A DNA stretch of 64,000 bases from Haloprofundus halophilus (lineage in GTDB: Archaea; Halobacteriota; Halobacteria; Halobacteriales; Haloferacaceae): positions 806,001 through 870,000 of the forward strand of contig NZ_QQRR01000002.1 in assembly GCF_003439925.1 (NCBI RefSeq), read 5' to 3'. The notes below the pieces were generated by a model that saw nothing but the letters and a program-made list of their open reading frames with translations, ran no database searches and was not told the origin of the DNA. The position numbers were made by a program, and so were the translations under genes. Positions 50,801 through 59,144 of this stretch are shown here, piece by piece. Each line of letters opens with the position of its first letter. The stretch's first letter is position 1.

Positions 50801-52167
50801 GCGCCGACGGCGAGAACGAGGGCGCGACGAAGAGTCGCGTCGACGACGTACTCGGGAGGCTCCGCGACGGCGACGCGGGACTGATTCTGCTCGTCCTCGG
50901 CGGCATCTATCTCGCGTACATCCTCAGCGGCGTCGTCCTCGGCTACCAGCTCCGCGGACAGCTGAACTCGATCGCCGCGCTGACGTTCTACATCGGCGTC
51001 TTCGCGCTGTTGGCGCTGGCGCTGAACCTCCACTGGGGGTACACCGGTCTGTTCAACATCGGCGTCGTCGGTTTCATGGCCGTTGGTATCTACGTGATGG
51101 CGCTCGTCTCGAAGCCGGTGTACACCCCGGGCGGGGCCGCGCAGGTCGGCGGACTCGGACTCCCGCTGTGGGTCGGCGTTCTGGCCGGGATGCTCGCGGC
51201 GGCGGTGTTCGGGTTCGTCGTCGCGTTACCGGCGTTACGGTTGCGGGCGGACTACCTCGCCATCGTCACCATCGCGATGTCCGAAATCGTCCGTTTCTCG
51301 TTTCTCTCCAGCGAGTTCCAGCGCTTCGAACTGTTCGGCAACCCGGTCGGCTTCGGCGGCGGTTCGGGGCTCATCCTCGACTACACCGCGCCGCTGGAGG
51401 CGTTCTTCCGGACATTCGGGCTCTGGGACGCCTACCTCGGCGTCGTGCGGGCGTTCGGTACGTTCGGGCCACTGAACCTGAACAACCCGAAACCCATCGT
51501 CGACAATCTCGTCTACGGCGGCGTGTTGCTGCTGTTCGTCGCGGGCTACTACTGGCTCCTGAAGCGGACCGGCGAGTCGCCGTTCGGCCGCGTGCTGAAG
51601 GCGATTCGAGAGGACGAGGACGTGGCGAACGCGCTCGGCAAGAACACCAACCAGTTCAAGGTGAAATCGTTCATGCTCGGCTGTGCGCTCATGGGTCTCG
51701 CCGGCATCCTCTGGTTGGCCGGACAGGGCGCGGTGACGCCGAACTTCTTCCGCCCGCGCATCACCTTCTTCGTCTGGATCGCGCTCATCATCGGCGGCGC
51801 GGGGTCGAACACGGGCAGCGTCCTCGGCGGTGCTATCTTCGCGGGCGTTCTGTACCAGGGACCGCTGTACCTCAAGAACGTGCTGGAGGCGGTGCTCCCG
51901 CAGACGAACGCGCCGAACAGTTTCGGCCCGGCGGTGGCACCCATCTTCCAGTCGTTCGACGTGCTCCCGTTCGTCTGGTACACCCTCGACAGCATCCGAC
52001 AGCTCCAGTTGGTCATCATGGGCCTCGTGCTCATCTGGCTGATGCACAACCGGCCCGAAGGGTTGCTCGGCCACCGTAAGGAGATCGCCGCGAGTATCGA
52101 CCTCTCGCGGCCGACGCGGTCGTCGACGCCGGCGACGGCCGCGGACGGAGGTGAGCGCGATGAGTGA
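50797..52167 (+). CDS. livM: Branched-chain amino-acid ABC transporter permease
   Basis: This 456-residue polytopic protein has LivM landmarks NLHWGYTGLFNIGVVGFMAV, LPALRLRADYLAIVTIAMSE, the coupling loop SPFGRVLKAIREDEDVANAL and ALIIGGAGSNTGSVLGGAIF. A loop of about 50 residues between helices is longer than in bacteria. It overlaps livH at its start and the LivG start at its end. Confidence 0.93.
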   Translation: MSADGENEGATKSRVDDVLGRLRDGDAGLILLVLGGIYLAYILSGVVLGYQLRGQLNSIAALTFYIGVFALLALALNLHWGYTGLFNIGVVGFMAVGIYVMALVSKPVYTPGGAAQVGGLGLPLWVGVLAGMLAAAVFGFVVALPALRLRADYLAIVTIAMSEIVRFSFLSSEFQRFELFGNPVGFGGGSGLILDYTAPLEAFFRTFGLWDAYLGVVRAFGTFGPLNLNNPKPIVDNLVYGGVLLLFVAGYYWLLKRTGESPFGRVLKAIREDEDVANALGKNTNQFKVKSFMLGCALMGLAGILWLAGQGAVTPNFFRPRITFFVWIALIIGGAGSNTGSVLGGAIFAGVLYQGPLYLKNVLEAVLPQTNAPNSFGPAVAPIFQSFDVLPFVWYTLDSIRQLQLVIMGLVLIWLMHNRPEGLLGHRKEIAASIDLSRPTRSSTPATAADGGERDE

Positions 52168-53131
52168 GACGACCGGACCGAACGAATCGACGAACGAGGC
52201 GGTACCGAACGAATCGACGAACGAGGCGGTACCGAACGAATCGACGAACGAGGCGGAGACCGACGAGATGAGCGAGACCACGAAGACGACTGAGACGACG
52301 CAGTCGACGGCCGCACAGCAACCGACGGAGGCGGTCGACGACCCGACGTCGACGGACCCTGCCGAGTACCCGCTACGCGTCGAGAACCTCCGCAAGACGT
52401 TCGGGGGCATCGTCGCCGTCGACGACGCGAGTTTCGAGGTCGAACGCGGGACGCTCACCGGCCTCATCGGTCCGAACGGCGCGGGGAAGTCGACGACGTT
52501 CAACCTCATCACCGGGATGTACACGCCCGACCGGGGACGCGTCGTCTTCAACGGCGAGGAGATCACCGGACTGCCGCCGCACCGCGTCGCCGACCGAGGA
52601 TTGGTCCGAACGTTCCAGATCGCCCGAGAGCTCTCCGAGATGACGGTACTGGAGAACATGATGCTCGCGCCGAAGCACCAGCGCGGCGAGGCGCTGTGGC
52701 GGTCGGTGACTCCGGGCGTCCGCAACGACGTGGTCGAACAGGAGGGAGAGTTGCTCGACAGGGCGTGGGAGATGCTCGACTTCTTCGAGATAGACCACCT
52801 CGCCGAGGAGTACGCGGGCAACCTCTCGGGCGGCCAGCGAAAACTGCTGGAGATGGCGCGCGCGCTGCTGACCGACCCCGACATGCTCCTGCTGGACGAA
52901 CCGTTCGCGGGCGTCAACCCCTCGCTGGAACACCGTCTACTCGAACACGTCCACGAGTTGCGCGAACAGGGCTACACGTTCCTGTTGGTCGAACACGACA
53001 TGGACCTCATCATGGAGAACTGCGAGCACGTCATCGTCATGCACCAGGGGAAGGTGCTCACCGAAGGGACACCGGCCGACATCAAGCAGAACGAACAGGT
53101 CGTCGAGGCCTACCTCGGGGGGACCGTATGA
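52160..53131 (+). CDS. livG: Branched-chain amino-acid ABC transporter ATPase with repeat-bearing N-terminus
   Basis: This 323-residue protein has about 70 low-complexity Thr/Glu/Asn-rich residues before the ABC domain, including three 9-residue repeats (PNESTNEAV). The ABC domain has Walker A GLIGPNGAGKSTTFN, signature NLSGGQRKLLEMARA and Walker B MLLLDEPFAGVNP. The LivG-type C-terminus is HVIVMHQGKVLTEGTPADI. The repeat tail is not part of the family and looks like a recent expansion. Confidence 0.93.
   Translation: MSETTGPNESTNEAVPNESTNEAVPNESTNEAETDEMSETTKTTETTQSTAAQQPTEAVDDPTSTDPAEYPLRVENLRKTFGGIVAVDDASFEVERGTLTGLIGPNGAGKSTTFNLITGMYTPDRGRVVFNGEEITGLPPHRVADRGLVRTFQIARELSEMTVLENMMLAPKHQRGEALWRSVTPGVRNDVVEQEGELLDRAWEMLDFFEIDHLAEEYAGNLSGGQRKLLEMARALLTDPDMLLLDEPFAGVNPSLEHRLLEHVHELREQGYTFLLVEHDMDLIMENCEHVIVMHQGKVLTEGTPADIKQNEQVVEAYLGGTV
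52177..52257 (+). repeat. Three tandem 27-bp repeats inside livG
   Basis: Units 52177-52203, 52204-52230 and 52231-52257 are almost identical and in frame, encoding repeated PNESTNEA. In-frame repeat number could vary between strains without breaking the gene. Confidence 0.95.
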
Positions 53132-53832
53132 CGCTCCTCAAGGTGCGCGACCTCGACGCCGGCTACGGCGACTTACAGATTCTCACCGACGTCGACCTGA
53201 ACGTCGAAGACGGCGAGTACGTCACCATCGTCGGCCCCAACGGCGCGGGAAAGTCGACGGTGATGAAATCCGTCTTCGGGCTGACGACCCACATGGGCGG
53301 CACCGTCAGCTTCGACGACACCGACATCACGGGTGCGAACCCCGAGGACATCATTCGACTCGGCTTGGGCTACGTCCCGCAGAACGACAACGTGTTCGGG
53401 GCGCTCACCGTCCAAGAGAACCTCGAGATGGGCGCGTACATCCTCGACGACGTCCCACAGAACTCGCTCGACATGGTGTACGAGCGGTTCCCCATCCTCC
53501 GAGAGCGACGCGAGCAGAAGGCCGGAACGATGAGCGGCGGTCAGCAGCAGATGCTGGCGATGGGCCGCGCGCTGATGCTCGACCCAGACCTGCTCCTCCT
53601 CGACGAACCGAGCGCCGGACTCGCGCCGGACCTCGTCGACGAGATGTTCGACAAGATCGACGAGATAAACGAGGCCGGGACGGCTATCCTGATGGTCGAA
53701 CAGAACGCGAAGGAGGCGCTCAGACGCTGCGACCGCGGCTACGTCCTCGTCAACGGACGGAACCGCTACATGGACACCGGAGAGGCGCTGTTGAACGACG
53801 ACGAGGTCAGACGGGACTTCCTCGGCGGGTAG
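53128..53832 (+). CDS. livF: Branched-chain amino-acid ABC transporter ATPase
   Basis: This 234-residue protein has Walker A IVGPNGAGKSTVMKS, signature TMSGGQQQMLAMGRA, Walker B LLLLDEPSAGLAPD and the LivF-type ILMVEQNAKEALRRCDRGYV. It overlaps livG at its start. A T7-run near 53884 after the stop probably ends the operon. Confidence 0.95.
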   Translation: MTLLKVRDLDAGYGDLQILTDVDLNVEDGEYVTIVGPNGAGKSTVMKSVFGLTTHMGGTVSFDDTDITGANPEDIIRLGLGYVPQNDNVFGALTVQENLEMGAYILDDVPQNSLDMVYERFPILRERREQKAGTMSGGQQQMLAMGRALMLDPDLLLLDEPSAGLAPDLVDEMFDKIDEINEAGTAILMVEQNAKEALRRCDRGYVLVNGRNRYMDTGEALLNDDEVRRDFLGG

Positions 53833-53913
53833 TCGGTCGCCTCAACCCCTTGTCGTCACCGAGACGAGGACACTCCGAAACGGCTTTTTTCGACGCGTGA
53901 ACGTGTAGACTCC

Positions 53914-54240
53914 ATGCGAGAGAACCACCGTTCGATGCCCGAGCAACAGCAGGTCGCCGCGTTTCTCGACGAGTACGAGATGCACGCCGACCCGGCGTAC
54001 CAACTGCTCGACCTGACGTCCGAAGTCGGCGAACTCGCCGCCGACGCGACGAAATCCTCGCAGTGGGGCGCGTCGCCCGAGGAACTCGACGTGGAGAGCG
54101 ACGAACTCGGCGACGCGCTCTTTTCGCTTCTGACGGTCGCCGAGTCGCTCGACATCGACGCGGGCGACGCGCTCCGCGAGTCGCTCGAGAAGTATCAGCG
54201 GCGAATCGTCGACACTGGAAGCGCGTCGTCGGGCGAATAA
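53914..54240 (+). CDS. MazG-like nucleotide pyrophosphohydrolase
   Basis: This 108-residue all-alpha NTP pyrophosphohydrolase fold has the metal-binding helices LLDLTSEVGELAADATKSS (E-x-x-E) and ESDELGDALFSLLTVAESL (E-x-x-D). The family removes aberrant NTPs or (p)ppGpp-like nucleotides. Either ATG 53914 or 53935 (MPEQQQVAAF) may be the start. It lies between the converging liv transcription units. Confidence 0.88.
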   Translation: MRENHRSMPEQQQVAAFLDEYEMHADPAYQLLDLTSEVGELAADATKSSQWGASPEELDVESDELGDALFSLLTVAESLDIDAGDALRESLEKYQRRIVDTGSASSGE

Positions 54241-54266
54241 AATCGGAGTCGAACCTGTCGTCGGGC

Positions 54267-55643
54267 TCAGCTACTGAGCGCCGCGTCGATGACCGACGAG
54301 TACGACGACTCGCCGATGTTGAACGACACCTGGTTCGTCACCGTGCCGTCGAACTCGCTCTCGAACACTTCGGCGAAGCGCTCGGAGAGCTGTTGGCCGT
54401 AGTCGTTGTTGACGTACAGCGTCGCCGCGGATTCGGCGTCGAGGCGCTCGGAGGCGACCTGCGCCATCACGCGGCCCTGCAGGAAGTCCGAGGGTGCGGT
54501 CCGGAAGATGAAGTCGTTGTCGTCGAGGTTCGAAACCGACAGCGCCGTACTCGACGGCGAGCAGCCGACGACCTCGTTCGGGATGAACGCCTCCTGGGAG
54601 ACGGGGACGTTGACGCCCGAGGACGCCGACCCGCACACCGCGGGGACGCCCGCGCTGACGAGCGAGTTCGCCGCCGAGACGCCGGCGTCCGGCGAGGTCT
54701 GCGAGTCTTCGATCTGCGCGTTAACCGTGAGGTCGACGTTCGCGTCGTTGACCTGCATCACGGGGAGTCGCGCCGCGCGAATCATCGGCTGACCGACCGA
54801 CGCGAGGTCGCCCGTCTCCGGGAGGAGGATGCCGACCGACACCTCGCGCCCGAGGCCGCCGGGTCCGCTGTCGGCGGAGTCGCCCGCGCCGTCGGGGTTG
54901 TCGCCCTCGAACGACTGCGTCTCGATCGTCGGCGTCTCCTGAGAACTCTGACCGGCGAACTCCCAGATGGCGTACGCCGCGGACGCGGGGTCGCCCTTCT
55001 CGTTGAAGTTCGTCGAACTCGACGCACCCTGGTAGTTGATGTCGTCGCCGTTGGCCGCCGCCTCGACGGCTTCGACGAAGTTCTGCGGTCCGAACTCCTC
55101 GCCGCCGGGGTTGGCGATGCGGCGGAGCTGGTCGCGAATCGCCGGACCGCTGTTCTCGCCGGCGGCGACGTTCGCGAGGATGAGAAGCGCCACCGAGTCG
55201 TACGACTGAGAGGTGAAGACGCTGGGAGCGGCGTCGTACTCGTCCTGGAACAGTTGGTTGAACGCGTCCTGGTTCGGCCCACCCGCCGCCGGCGCGGTGC
55301 CGGTGACGTTCGCCATATCGTTGCCGACCTGACCGGGCATATTTCCGTCCTGCAACCCGTCGGGGACGAGAATCGATTCGCCCCCGTCGCTGGCGCTGTA
55401 GTAATCGCGGAACAGTTGGATGCCGCTCTCGGGGTAGCCGATGACGACGAGAGAGTCGGGACCGTCTCCGCCCCCGTTGTCGCCGCCGCCACCGCCGCTA
55501 CCGTTGCCACCACCGCCGCCGTTACCCCCGTCACCGCCGTTTCCGCCGTCGTCACCGGGGCCTTGTACACAGCCGGCGAGGCCGACCGCGCCGGATACGC
55601 CGACCGCTTTCAGGAAGTTGCGTCGTTGGATACCACGTGCCAT
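54267..55643 (-). CDS. livJ: Branched-chain amino-acid ABC transporter substrate-binding lipoprotein
   Basis: This 458-residue exported lipoprotein has a twin-arginine signal (MARGIQRRNFLKAVGVSG) ending in the lipobox LAGC. A Gly/Asp-rich spacer of about 35 residues follows, then a type 1 periplasmic-binding fold (REVSVGILLPETGDLASVG, YVNNDYGQQLSERFAEVFE). There is one odd feature: the mature part begins with a C-terminal-like lobe (FRDYYSASDGGESILVPDGL) before the typical N-terminal lobe, so the domain order may be permuted or duplicated. It should deliver substrate to LivHMGF. Confidence 0.88.
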   Translation of the reverse strand: MARGIQRRNFLKAVGVSGAVGLAGCVQGPGDDGGNGGDGGNGGGGGNGSGGGGGDNGGGDGPDSLVVIGYPESGIQLFRDYYSASDGGESILVPDGLQDGNMPGQVGNDMANVTGTAPAAGGPNQDAFNQLFQDEYDAAPSVFTSQSYDSVALLILANVAAGENSGPAIRDQLRRIANPGGEEFGPQNFVEAVEAAANGDDINYQGASSSTNFNEKGDPASAAYAIWEFAGQSSQETPTIETQSFEGDNPDGAGDSADSGPGGLGREVSVGILLPETGDLASVGQPMIRAARLPVMQVNDANVDLTVNAQIEDSQTSPDAGVSAANSLVSAGVPAVCGSASSGVNVPVSQEAFIPNEVVGCSPSSTALSVSNLDDNDFIFRTAPSDFLQGRVMAQVASERLDAESAATLYVNNDYGQQLSERFAEVFESEFDGTVTNQVSFNIGESSYSSVIDAALSS

Positions 55644-55644
55644 G

Positions 55645-55672
55645 TTACCGCATGGTAAGGACAATTTATAAA
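55645..55672 (-). promoter_or_regulatory. livJ promoter with palindrome at the start site
   Basis: On the minus strand the TATA box ACTTTATAAATTG (55660-55672) precedes the ATG by about 22 bp. Between them lies the perfect palindrome TTACC-GCAT-GGTAA (55645-55658), ideally placed for a repressor. Confidence 0.55.
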
Positions 55673-55759
55673 GTTACGCCTTCTTAGCTGACATTTCCCG
55701 CCGCGCGCCATGCCGCAGTCCCGCGGTTCCTGTACGAACGACGGAGAGCGGTTCCTCCG

Positions 55760-56347
55760 CTACACGTCTCGGCAGTCCGAACAGACGAGTTGCCCGTTGA
55801 CGTTCGAGAGCGTTCGTGCCAGCGACCCGCACACTTCACAGATGCTCTGCGAGGAGTACGTCTCCGAGTCGATGCCGCCGTTGGTCTCGGCGTTCGGCGG
55901 GCCGTCGGCGTCGCCGAACTCGGGGTGATCCGCGGGAGTCCGCTCCTGTCCCTCCGTTCGCATCTCCTCTTGAGTCAGCGTCGCCGCCATCAACACGTCG
56001 CGTTCGGTGAGCAGGCCGACGAGTTCGCCCTCGTCGACGACGAGCGCCCACGGCGTCGCTTCCGAGCGCATCCGGTCCTCGGCGACGACGAGCGCGGTCT
56101 CCGACTCGACCGTCGGCTCCGGGTCGACCATCACCTCGGAGACGGACGTGTCGTCGGCGTCGTCCAACACGACGCCGAGCGCCGTCCGCGAGGGGACGAC
56201 ACCGACCGGTTCGTTCCCTCGGAGGACGACGATGCAGTCGGCGTCCTCCTCGAACATCAACTCCGCGGCCGCCCGCACCGAGTCCGACTCGCTCACCCCG
56301 ACGAACTCCCGCTCCATGGCATCGCGTACCGTGACATCGGTGTTCAT
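55760..56347 (-). CDS. Twin CBS-domain protein with C-terminal zinc ribbon
   Basis: This 195-residue protein has two CBS motifs (MNTDVTVRDAMEREFVGVSE then GNEPVGVVPSRTALG, and SVSEVMVDPEPTVESETALV then DEGELVGLLTERDVLMAA). They form an adenosine-ligand-sensing Bateman module. An acidic linker and a zinc knuckle pair (SICEVCGSLA and QLVCSDCRDV) follow. The ribbon suggests contact with RNA polymerase, nucleic acid or a partner protein. The role is otherwise unknown. Confidence 0.9.
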   Translation of the reverse strand: MNTDVTVRDAMEREFVGVSESDSVRAAAELMFEEDADCIVVLRGNEPVGVVPSRTALGVVLDDADDTSVSEVMVDPEPTVESETALVVAEDRMRSEATPWALVVDEGELVGLLTERDVLMAATLTQEEMRTEGQERTPADHPEFGDADGPPNAETNGGIDSETYSSQSICEVCGSLARTLSNVNGQLVCSDCRDV

Positions 56348-56506
56348 GGTACAGTGTTCGCCCGAATCGGGCTAAAATCTACCTCCAGTAGAGTTAATCC
56401 GCCGGGCGTGCTATCTTTCTGGCCCGCGAATTCGAACTTCCGCGGTCCCTCGCGCCGAACGGCGGAAACAGTAAGTTCAAACCGCTCGGCGCACGCCTAC
56501 CGAGTA

Positions 56507-57202
56507 ATGACTATCCCCTCGTTCGTCATCGGCATCGCGGGCGGTACGGGGGCGGGGAAGACGACCGTCTCGCGGCTCATCACCGAGAGCGTCGGCGAGT
56601 CGGTGACGCGAATCCCGCTCGACAACTACTACGAGGACCTCGGTCACCTCGACTTCGAGGCGCGGACCGAGGTCAACTACGACCACCCCTCGGCGTTCGA
56701 GTGGGGGCTGTTGCGCGAACAGCTACGCTTGCTCACGGAGGGCCAGTCCGTCGAGATGCCGCAGTACGACTTCGAGGCCCACGACCGAAAGGACGAACGC
56801 GTGACCGTCGACCCGACGGACGTCATCATCCTCGAAGGGATTCTCTCGCTGTACGACGAGGAGGTGAACGAGATGATGGACCTGCGTCTGTACGTCGAGA
56901 CGGACGCCGACGTCCGCATTCTCCGACGAATCGACCGCGACGTAGTCGAACGCGGCCGGGACCTGGAGGGCGTCATCGACCAGTATCTCTCGACGGTCAA
57001 ACCGATGCACGAGCAGTTCATCGAACCCACGAAGAAGCACGCCGACCTCATCATCCCGGAGGGGGCAAACAGCGTCGCTGTCAACCTCCTAGAGGAGAAG
57101 GTGCGCGCGGAGGTCGCCGGGGACGTCGCGCGCGACTGGGAGCGGGAGACGTTCGACCGCGAGGTGTCGGACGCGGTGACGCTGAGCGAGTCCGAACCTT
57201 AG
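56507..57202 (+). CDS. udk: Uridine kinase
   Basis: This 231-residue P-loop kinase phosphorylates uridine/cytidine using ATP or GTP in pyrimidine salvage. Walker A is GIAGGTGAGKTTVSR. RIPLDNYYEDLGHLDFEART with YDHPSAFEW binds nucleoside, and IILEGILSLYDEEVNEMMDL, then RILRRIDRDVVERGRDLEGV, form the lid region. The ATG at 56507 begins the conserved fold. It converges with the small acidic gene that follows. Confidence 0.95.
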   Translation: MTIPSFVIGIAGGTGAGKTTVSRLITESVGESVTRIPLDNYYEDLGHLDFEARTEVNYDHPSAFEWGLLREQLRLLTEGQSVEMPQYDFEAHDRKDERVTVDPTDVIILEGILSLYDEEVNEMMDLRLYVETDADVRILRRIDRDVVERGRDLEGVIDQYLSTVKPMHEQFIEPTKKHADLIIPEGANSVAVNLLEEKVRAEVAGDVARDWERETFDREVSDAVTLSESEP

Positions 57203-57203
57203 C

Positions 57204-57521
57204 TCACGACCGGGTGCGGGTGAAGTTCTCCGCGCCCTCGTAGAACCAGAATCCGTTGTCGCGCATGGCTCGACCGACCGCCTTGTGGAAGTCGACGAAG
57301 TCCGAGAACTCCTCCTGGTCGACGTGCTCGAAGATGTCGCGGAGCGCGACGACGCGTTCGTAGTCGAGACGAATCGGGTCGTCGCCGTACTCGGAGACGA
57401 ACTCGTCGCGGTTCAGCGGGAAATCCTCCTCTTCGTCTATCTTCTTGGCGATGACGGCGTGGCCGTACTTGCGACGTCCTTCGCTGCCCTGTTCGCCGTC
57501 GGGGTCGTGTGGCCAGTCCAT
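57204..57521 (-). CDS. Conserved haloarchaeal protein (DUF5785-like)
   Basis: This 105-residue acidic protein starts MDWPHDPDGEQGSEGRRKYG and continues AVIAKKIDEEEDFPLNRDEF. No catalytic motif or membrane segment is visible. The very characteristic N-terminus matches a family I recall as DUF5785, whose function is unknown. Its stop is 1 bp beyond the udk stop, on the opposite strand. Confidence 0.85.
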   Translation of the reverse strand: MDWPHDPDGEQGSEGRRKYGHAVIAKKIDEEEDFPLNRDEFVSEYGDDPIRLDYERVVALRDIFEHVDQEEFSDFVDFHKAVGRAMRDNGFWFYEGAENFTRTRS

Positions 57522-57568
57522 ACCCGGCAGTTGGGCGGTGGTCGCAAAACCGTTACCCTTCTCAGCCC

Positions 57569-57624
57569 ACCGTCACTGCGTGTGCGGATACGGTCGACCG
57601 TCACTGCGTGTGCGGGTACGCGTC
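57569..57624. repeat. 28-bp tandem repeat at the 3' end of the zinc-ribbon gene
   Basis: ACCGTCACTGCGTGTGCGGA (57569) recurs at 57597 with a single G/A change within the first 24 bp. The second copy encodes the last codons and stop (complement) of the 58-aa gene, and the first lies just beyond it. Confidence 0.85.
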
Positions 57625-57777
57625 GAGTTCGACGAACGACGTCGACCCGCAGGCGGCGCACTCGGTCGGCGGTTCGTAGTGGCGGTCGGTACCCTCGCCG
57701 CCGGTAGTCGTACCGACGTAGATGAGGTGACAGTTCTCGCAGACGAACTCCCGCGGGCGTTCGGGTACGTGTGACAT
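57601..57777 (-). CDS. 58-aa zinc-ribbon protein
   Basis: The minus-strand frame runs from ATG (57775-57777) to TGA (complement 57601-57603). It reads MSHVPERPREFVCENCHLIY, with a second knuckle PTECAACGSTSFVEL. This gives four cysteines in a beta-ribbon. The GC-rich codon use matches core genes. It is most likely a small nucleic-acid or protein-binding ribbon, and its stop lies inside a tandem repeat. Confidence 0.8.
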   Translation of the reverse strand: MSHVPERPREFVCENCHLIYVGTTTGGEGTDRHYEPPTECAACGSTSFVELDAYPHTQ

Positions 57778-57844
57778 ACGATTTCGTCGTCGGCCGACGG
57801 TTTGTAACTTCGTTGTGGTTTTTCTGAGTGTTCGCGCGAAAATG

Positions 57845-57923
57845 CGGTGGGACTGGGATTCGAACTCGCCGAGACGGTCGCTCCCTTCGGTCGCGCTGCG
57901 ACTCGTCCGCTCGAATCCGGGTC
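57845..57923 (-). repeat. tRNA-Ser 3'-end mimic in a hairpin
   Basis: Positions 57845-57865 are identical over 21 nt to the 3' end of tRNA-Ser (58091-58111). GACTGGGATTCGAAC is mirrored by GCTCGAATCCGGGTC (57909-57923). Here the spacer to the tRNA is 225 bp because a palindrome cluster has been added. Confidence 0.88.
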
Positions 57924-57949
57924 GTTTCCAGTTGTCGTACCGCGAGCGA

Positions 57950-58090
57950 GGCCGAAAGGCCGAGAGAGTGGCCTCTTTGGTTCACCGTCAGAGCAAAGCT
58001 CTGACGAGCCTTCGCTCACTCCGTTCGCGAAGACAGATTTTTGCGCCGAGTGGTCGCGCGGAGCGCGACCCGAGGCGGAAAAAGGTGGAG
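57950..58090. repeat. Palindrome cluster next to tRNA-Ser (no gene 57778-58090)
   Basis: Hairpins GAGGCC-GAAA-GGCC, GTCAGAGC-AAA-GCTCTGAC, TTCGCTCACTCCGTTCGCGAA and GTCGCGC-GGA-GCGCGAC run in series and end AAAAAGGTGG. The series shares order and wording with the cluster at 4600-4835 and is therefore a dispersed repeat family. Confidence 0.6.
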
Positions 58091-58173
58091 CGGTGGGACT
58101 GGGATTCGAACCCAGGAGGCCGAAGGCCACCTGCTTTCAAGGCAGGCGCAATAGTCCACTCTGCCATCCCACC
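58091..58173 (-). tRNA. tRNA-Ser (TGA)
   Basis: On the minus strand the acceptor is GGTGGGA/TCCCACC with discriminator G and U8 present. The anticodon stem-loop is CCTGC-CTTGAAA-GCAGG (anticodon TGA), the class II variable arm is GTGGCCTTCGGCCTC and the T-arm is CTGGG-TTCGAAT-CCCAG. The length is 83 nt with no intron. Confidence 0.95.
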
Positions 58174-58216
58174 AGCATCGGTACTACCGGCGGTCTCCTC
58201 TAAGTCCTGTCGGTCC

Positions 58217-58972
58217 TCAGTTACGGACGACCCGCGGTTCCCCGTCCTCGGCGACGACTCGAAGCCCGTGTTCCGCGACGAACTCCGCGGTGTGTTTGGG
58301 CACGATGCGGCCCGCCTCGCGTCGGGCGTGCAGCATCGGCAGGACGGTGAGAAGGTCCTCGCCCGTCCCGACGGTCGGCTGCATCGGGACGAAGTCGACG
58401 TCGAGCCCCGCGTCGTGACCGTGCGCGGCGAGCGTCTCTATCTCGGGGTGGGTGAACGCCCCGGCGAAGTCGATCGGTTCCGTGAACGCCGCGTAGTAGC
58501 TCCGACCGTTCGTCGAGGGGCCGAGCACGACGGGCGTGGTACGGAGCTTCATCGCCGCCGAGTCGACGAGCGTCCGGGTCAGAAACGGGGCGTTCCCGCG
58601 GACGACGGCGACGGACCGCGCGTCCTCGGCGTTCAGGAGGTGCGAGACGGTGTTGCCCGCGCGGGCGTCGAACGTCGAGCCGACCTGTTTTTCGACGCGG
58701 ACGTCCGAGAGGTCGCCGAGCGTGTCGGCGGCGAGCGCGCGAACCGCCGCGGCCGCCGGTTCGTCGGTGACGAACTCGTCGGGGAGCAGGTCGTCGGGGC
58801 GGTAGTTGACGAGCAGTTCGCCGCCAGAGCGGGCGGCGGCGAGAAACGCGTCTCTCAGCATCGCGGCGTAGAACTCCGCGGCTTCGTCCTCGGTGAGCGG
58901 GCTCGTCTCGGCGAGCTCGGGGAGCACGAGTCCGGGTCGCGGCGGGTCGGCGAACACGGCGACGACGGTCAT
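58217..58972 (-). CDS. Probable glycosyltransferase-like protein (DUF2064-like)
   Basis: This 251-residue protein starts MTVVAVFADPPRPGLVLPEL. The opening PPRPG..LP then LTEDEAAEFYAAMLRDAFLA, and the absence of a membrane segment, recall the DUF2064/glycosyltransferase-A-like family, here without its usual lysine-rich start. GNTVSHLLNAEDARSVAVVR and TTPVVLGPSTNGRSYYAAFT could form the nucleotide-sugar pocket. The start was chosen over an upstream in-frame ATG. The assignment is moderate and the function unknown. Confidence 0.75.
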   Translation of the reverse strand: MTVVAVFADPPRPGLVLPELAETSPLTEDEAAEFYAAMLRDAFLAAARSGGELLVNYRPDDLLPDEFVTDEPAAAAVRALAADTLGDLSDVRVEKQVGSTFDARAGNTVSHLLNAEDARSVAVVRGNAPFLTRTLVDSAAMKLRTTPVVLGPSTNGRSYYAAFTEPIDFAGAFTHPEIETLAAHGHDAGLDVDFVPMQPTVGTGEDLLTVLPMLHARREAGRIVPKHTAEFVAEHGLRVVAEDGEPRVVRN

Positions 58973-59144
58973 ACGCAGTCCTCGTCGCGGCGGCGCCTTG
59001 AACCCGCTGGTGTGCGTCGCCGGACCTGGTGCGTCCGGCGACCGCATCGTCGCCGACCGTCGTCACTGGTCGGCGTCGAATCGGGAGGAAGCCGAATCGA
59101 GAGCAAGAGTTCGCGGCTGCGCGCGCCCGTCGCAGCGCGAACCG

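Noticed and set aside
54063-55658. Long plus-strand frame antisense to livJ
   Set aside because: It is a shadow of the livJ coding strand: Arg/Val-rich, with no motif, and the opposite strand has a clear lipoprotein.
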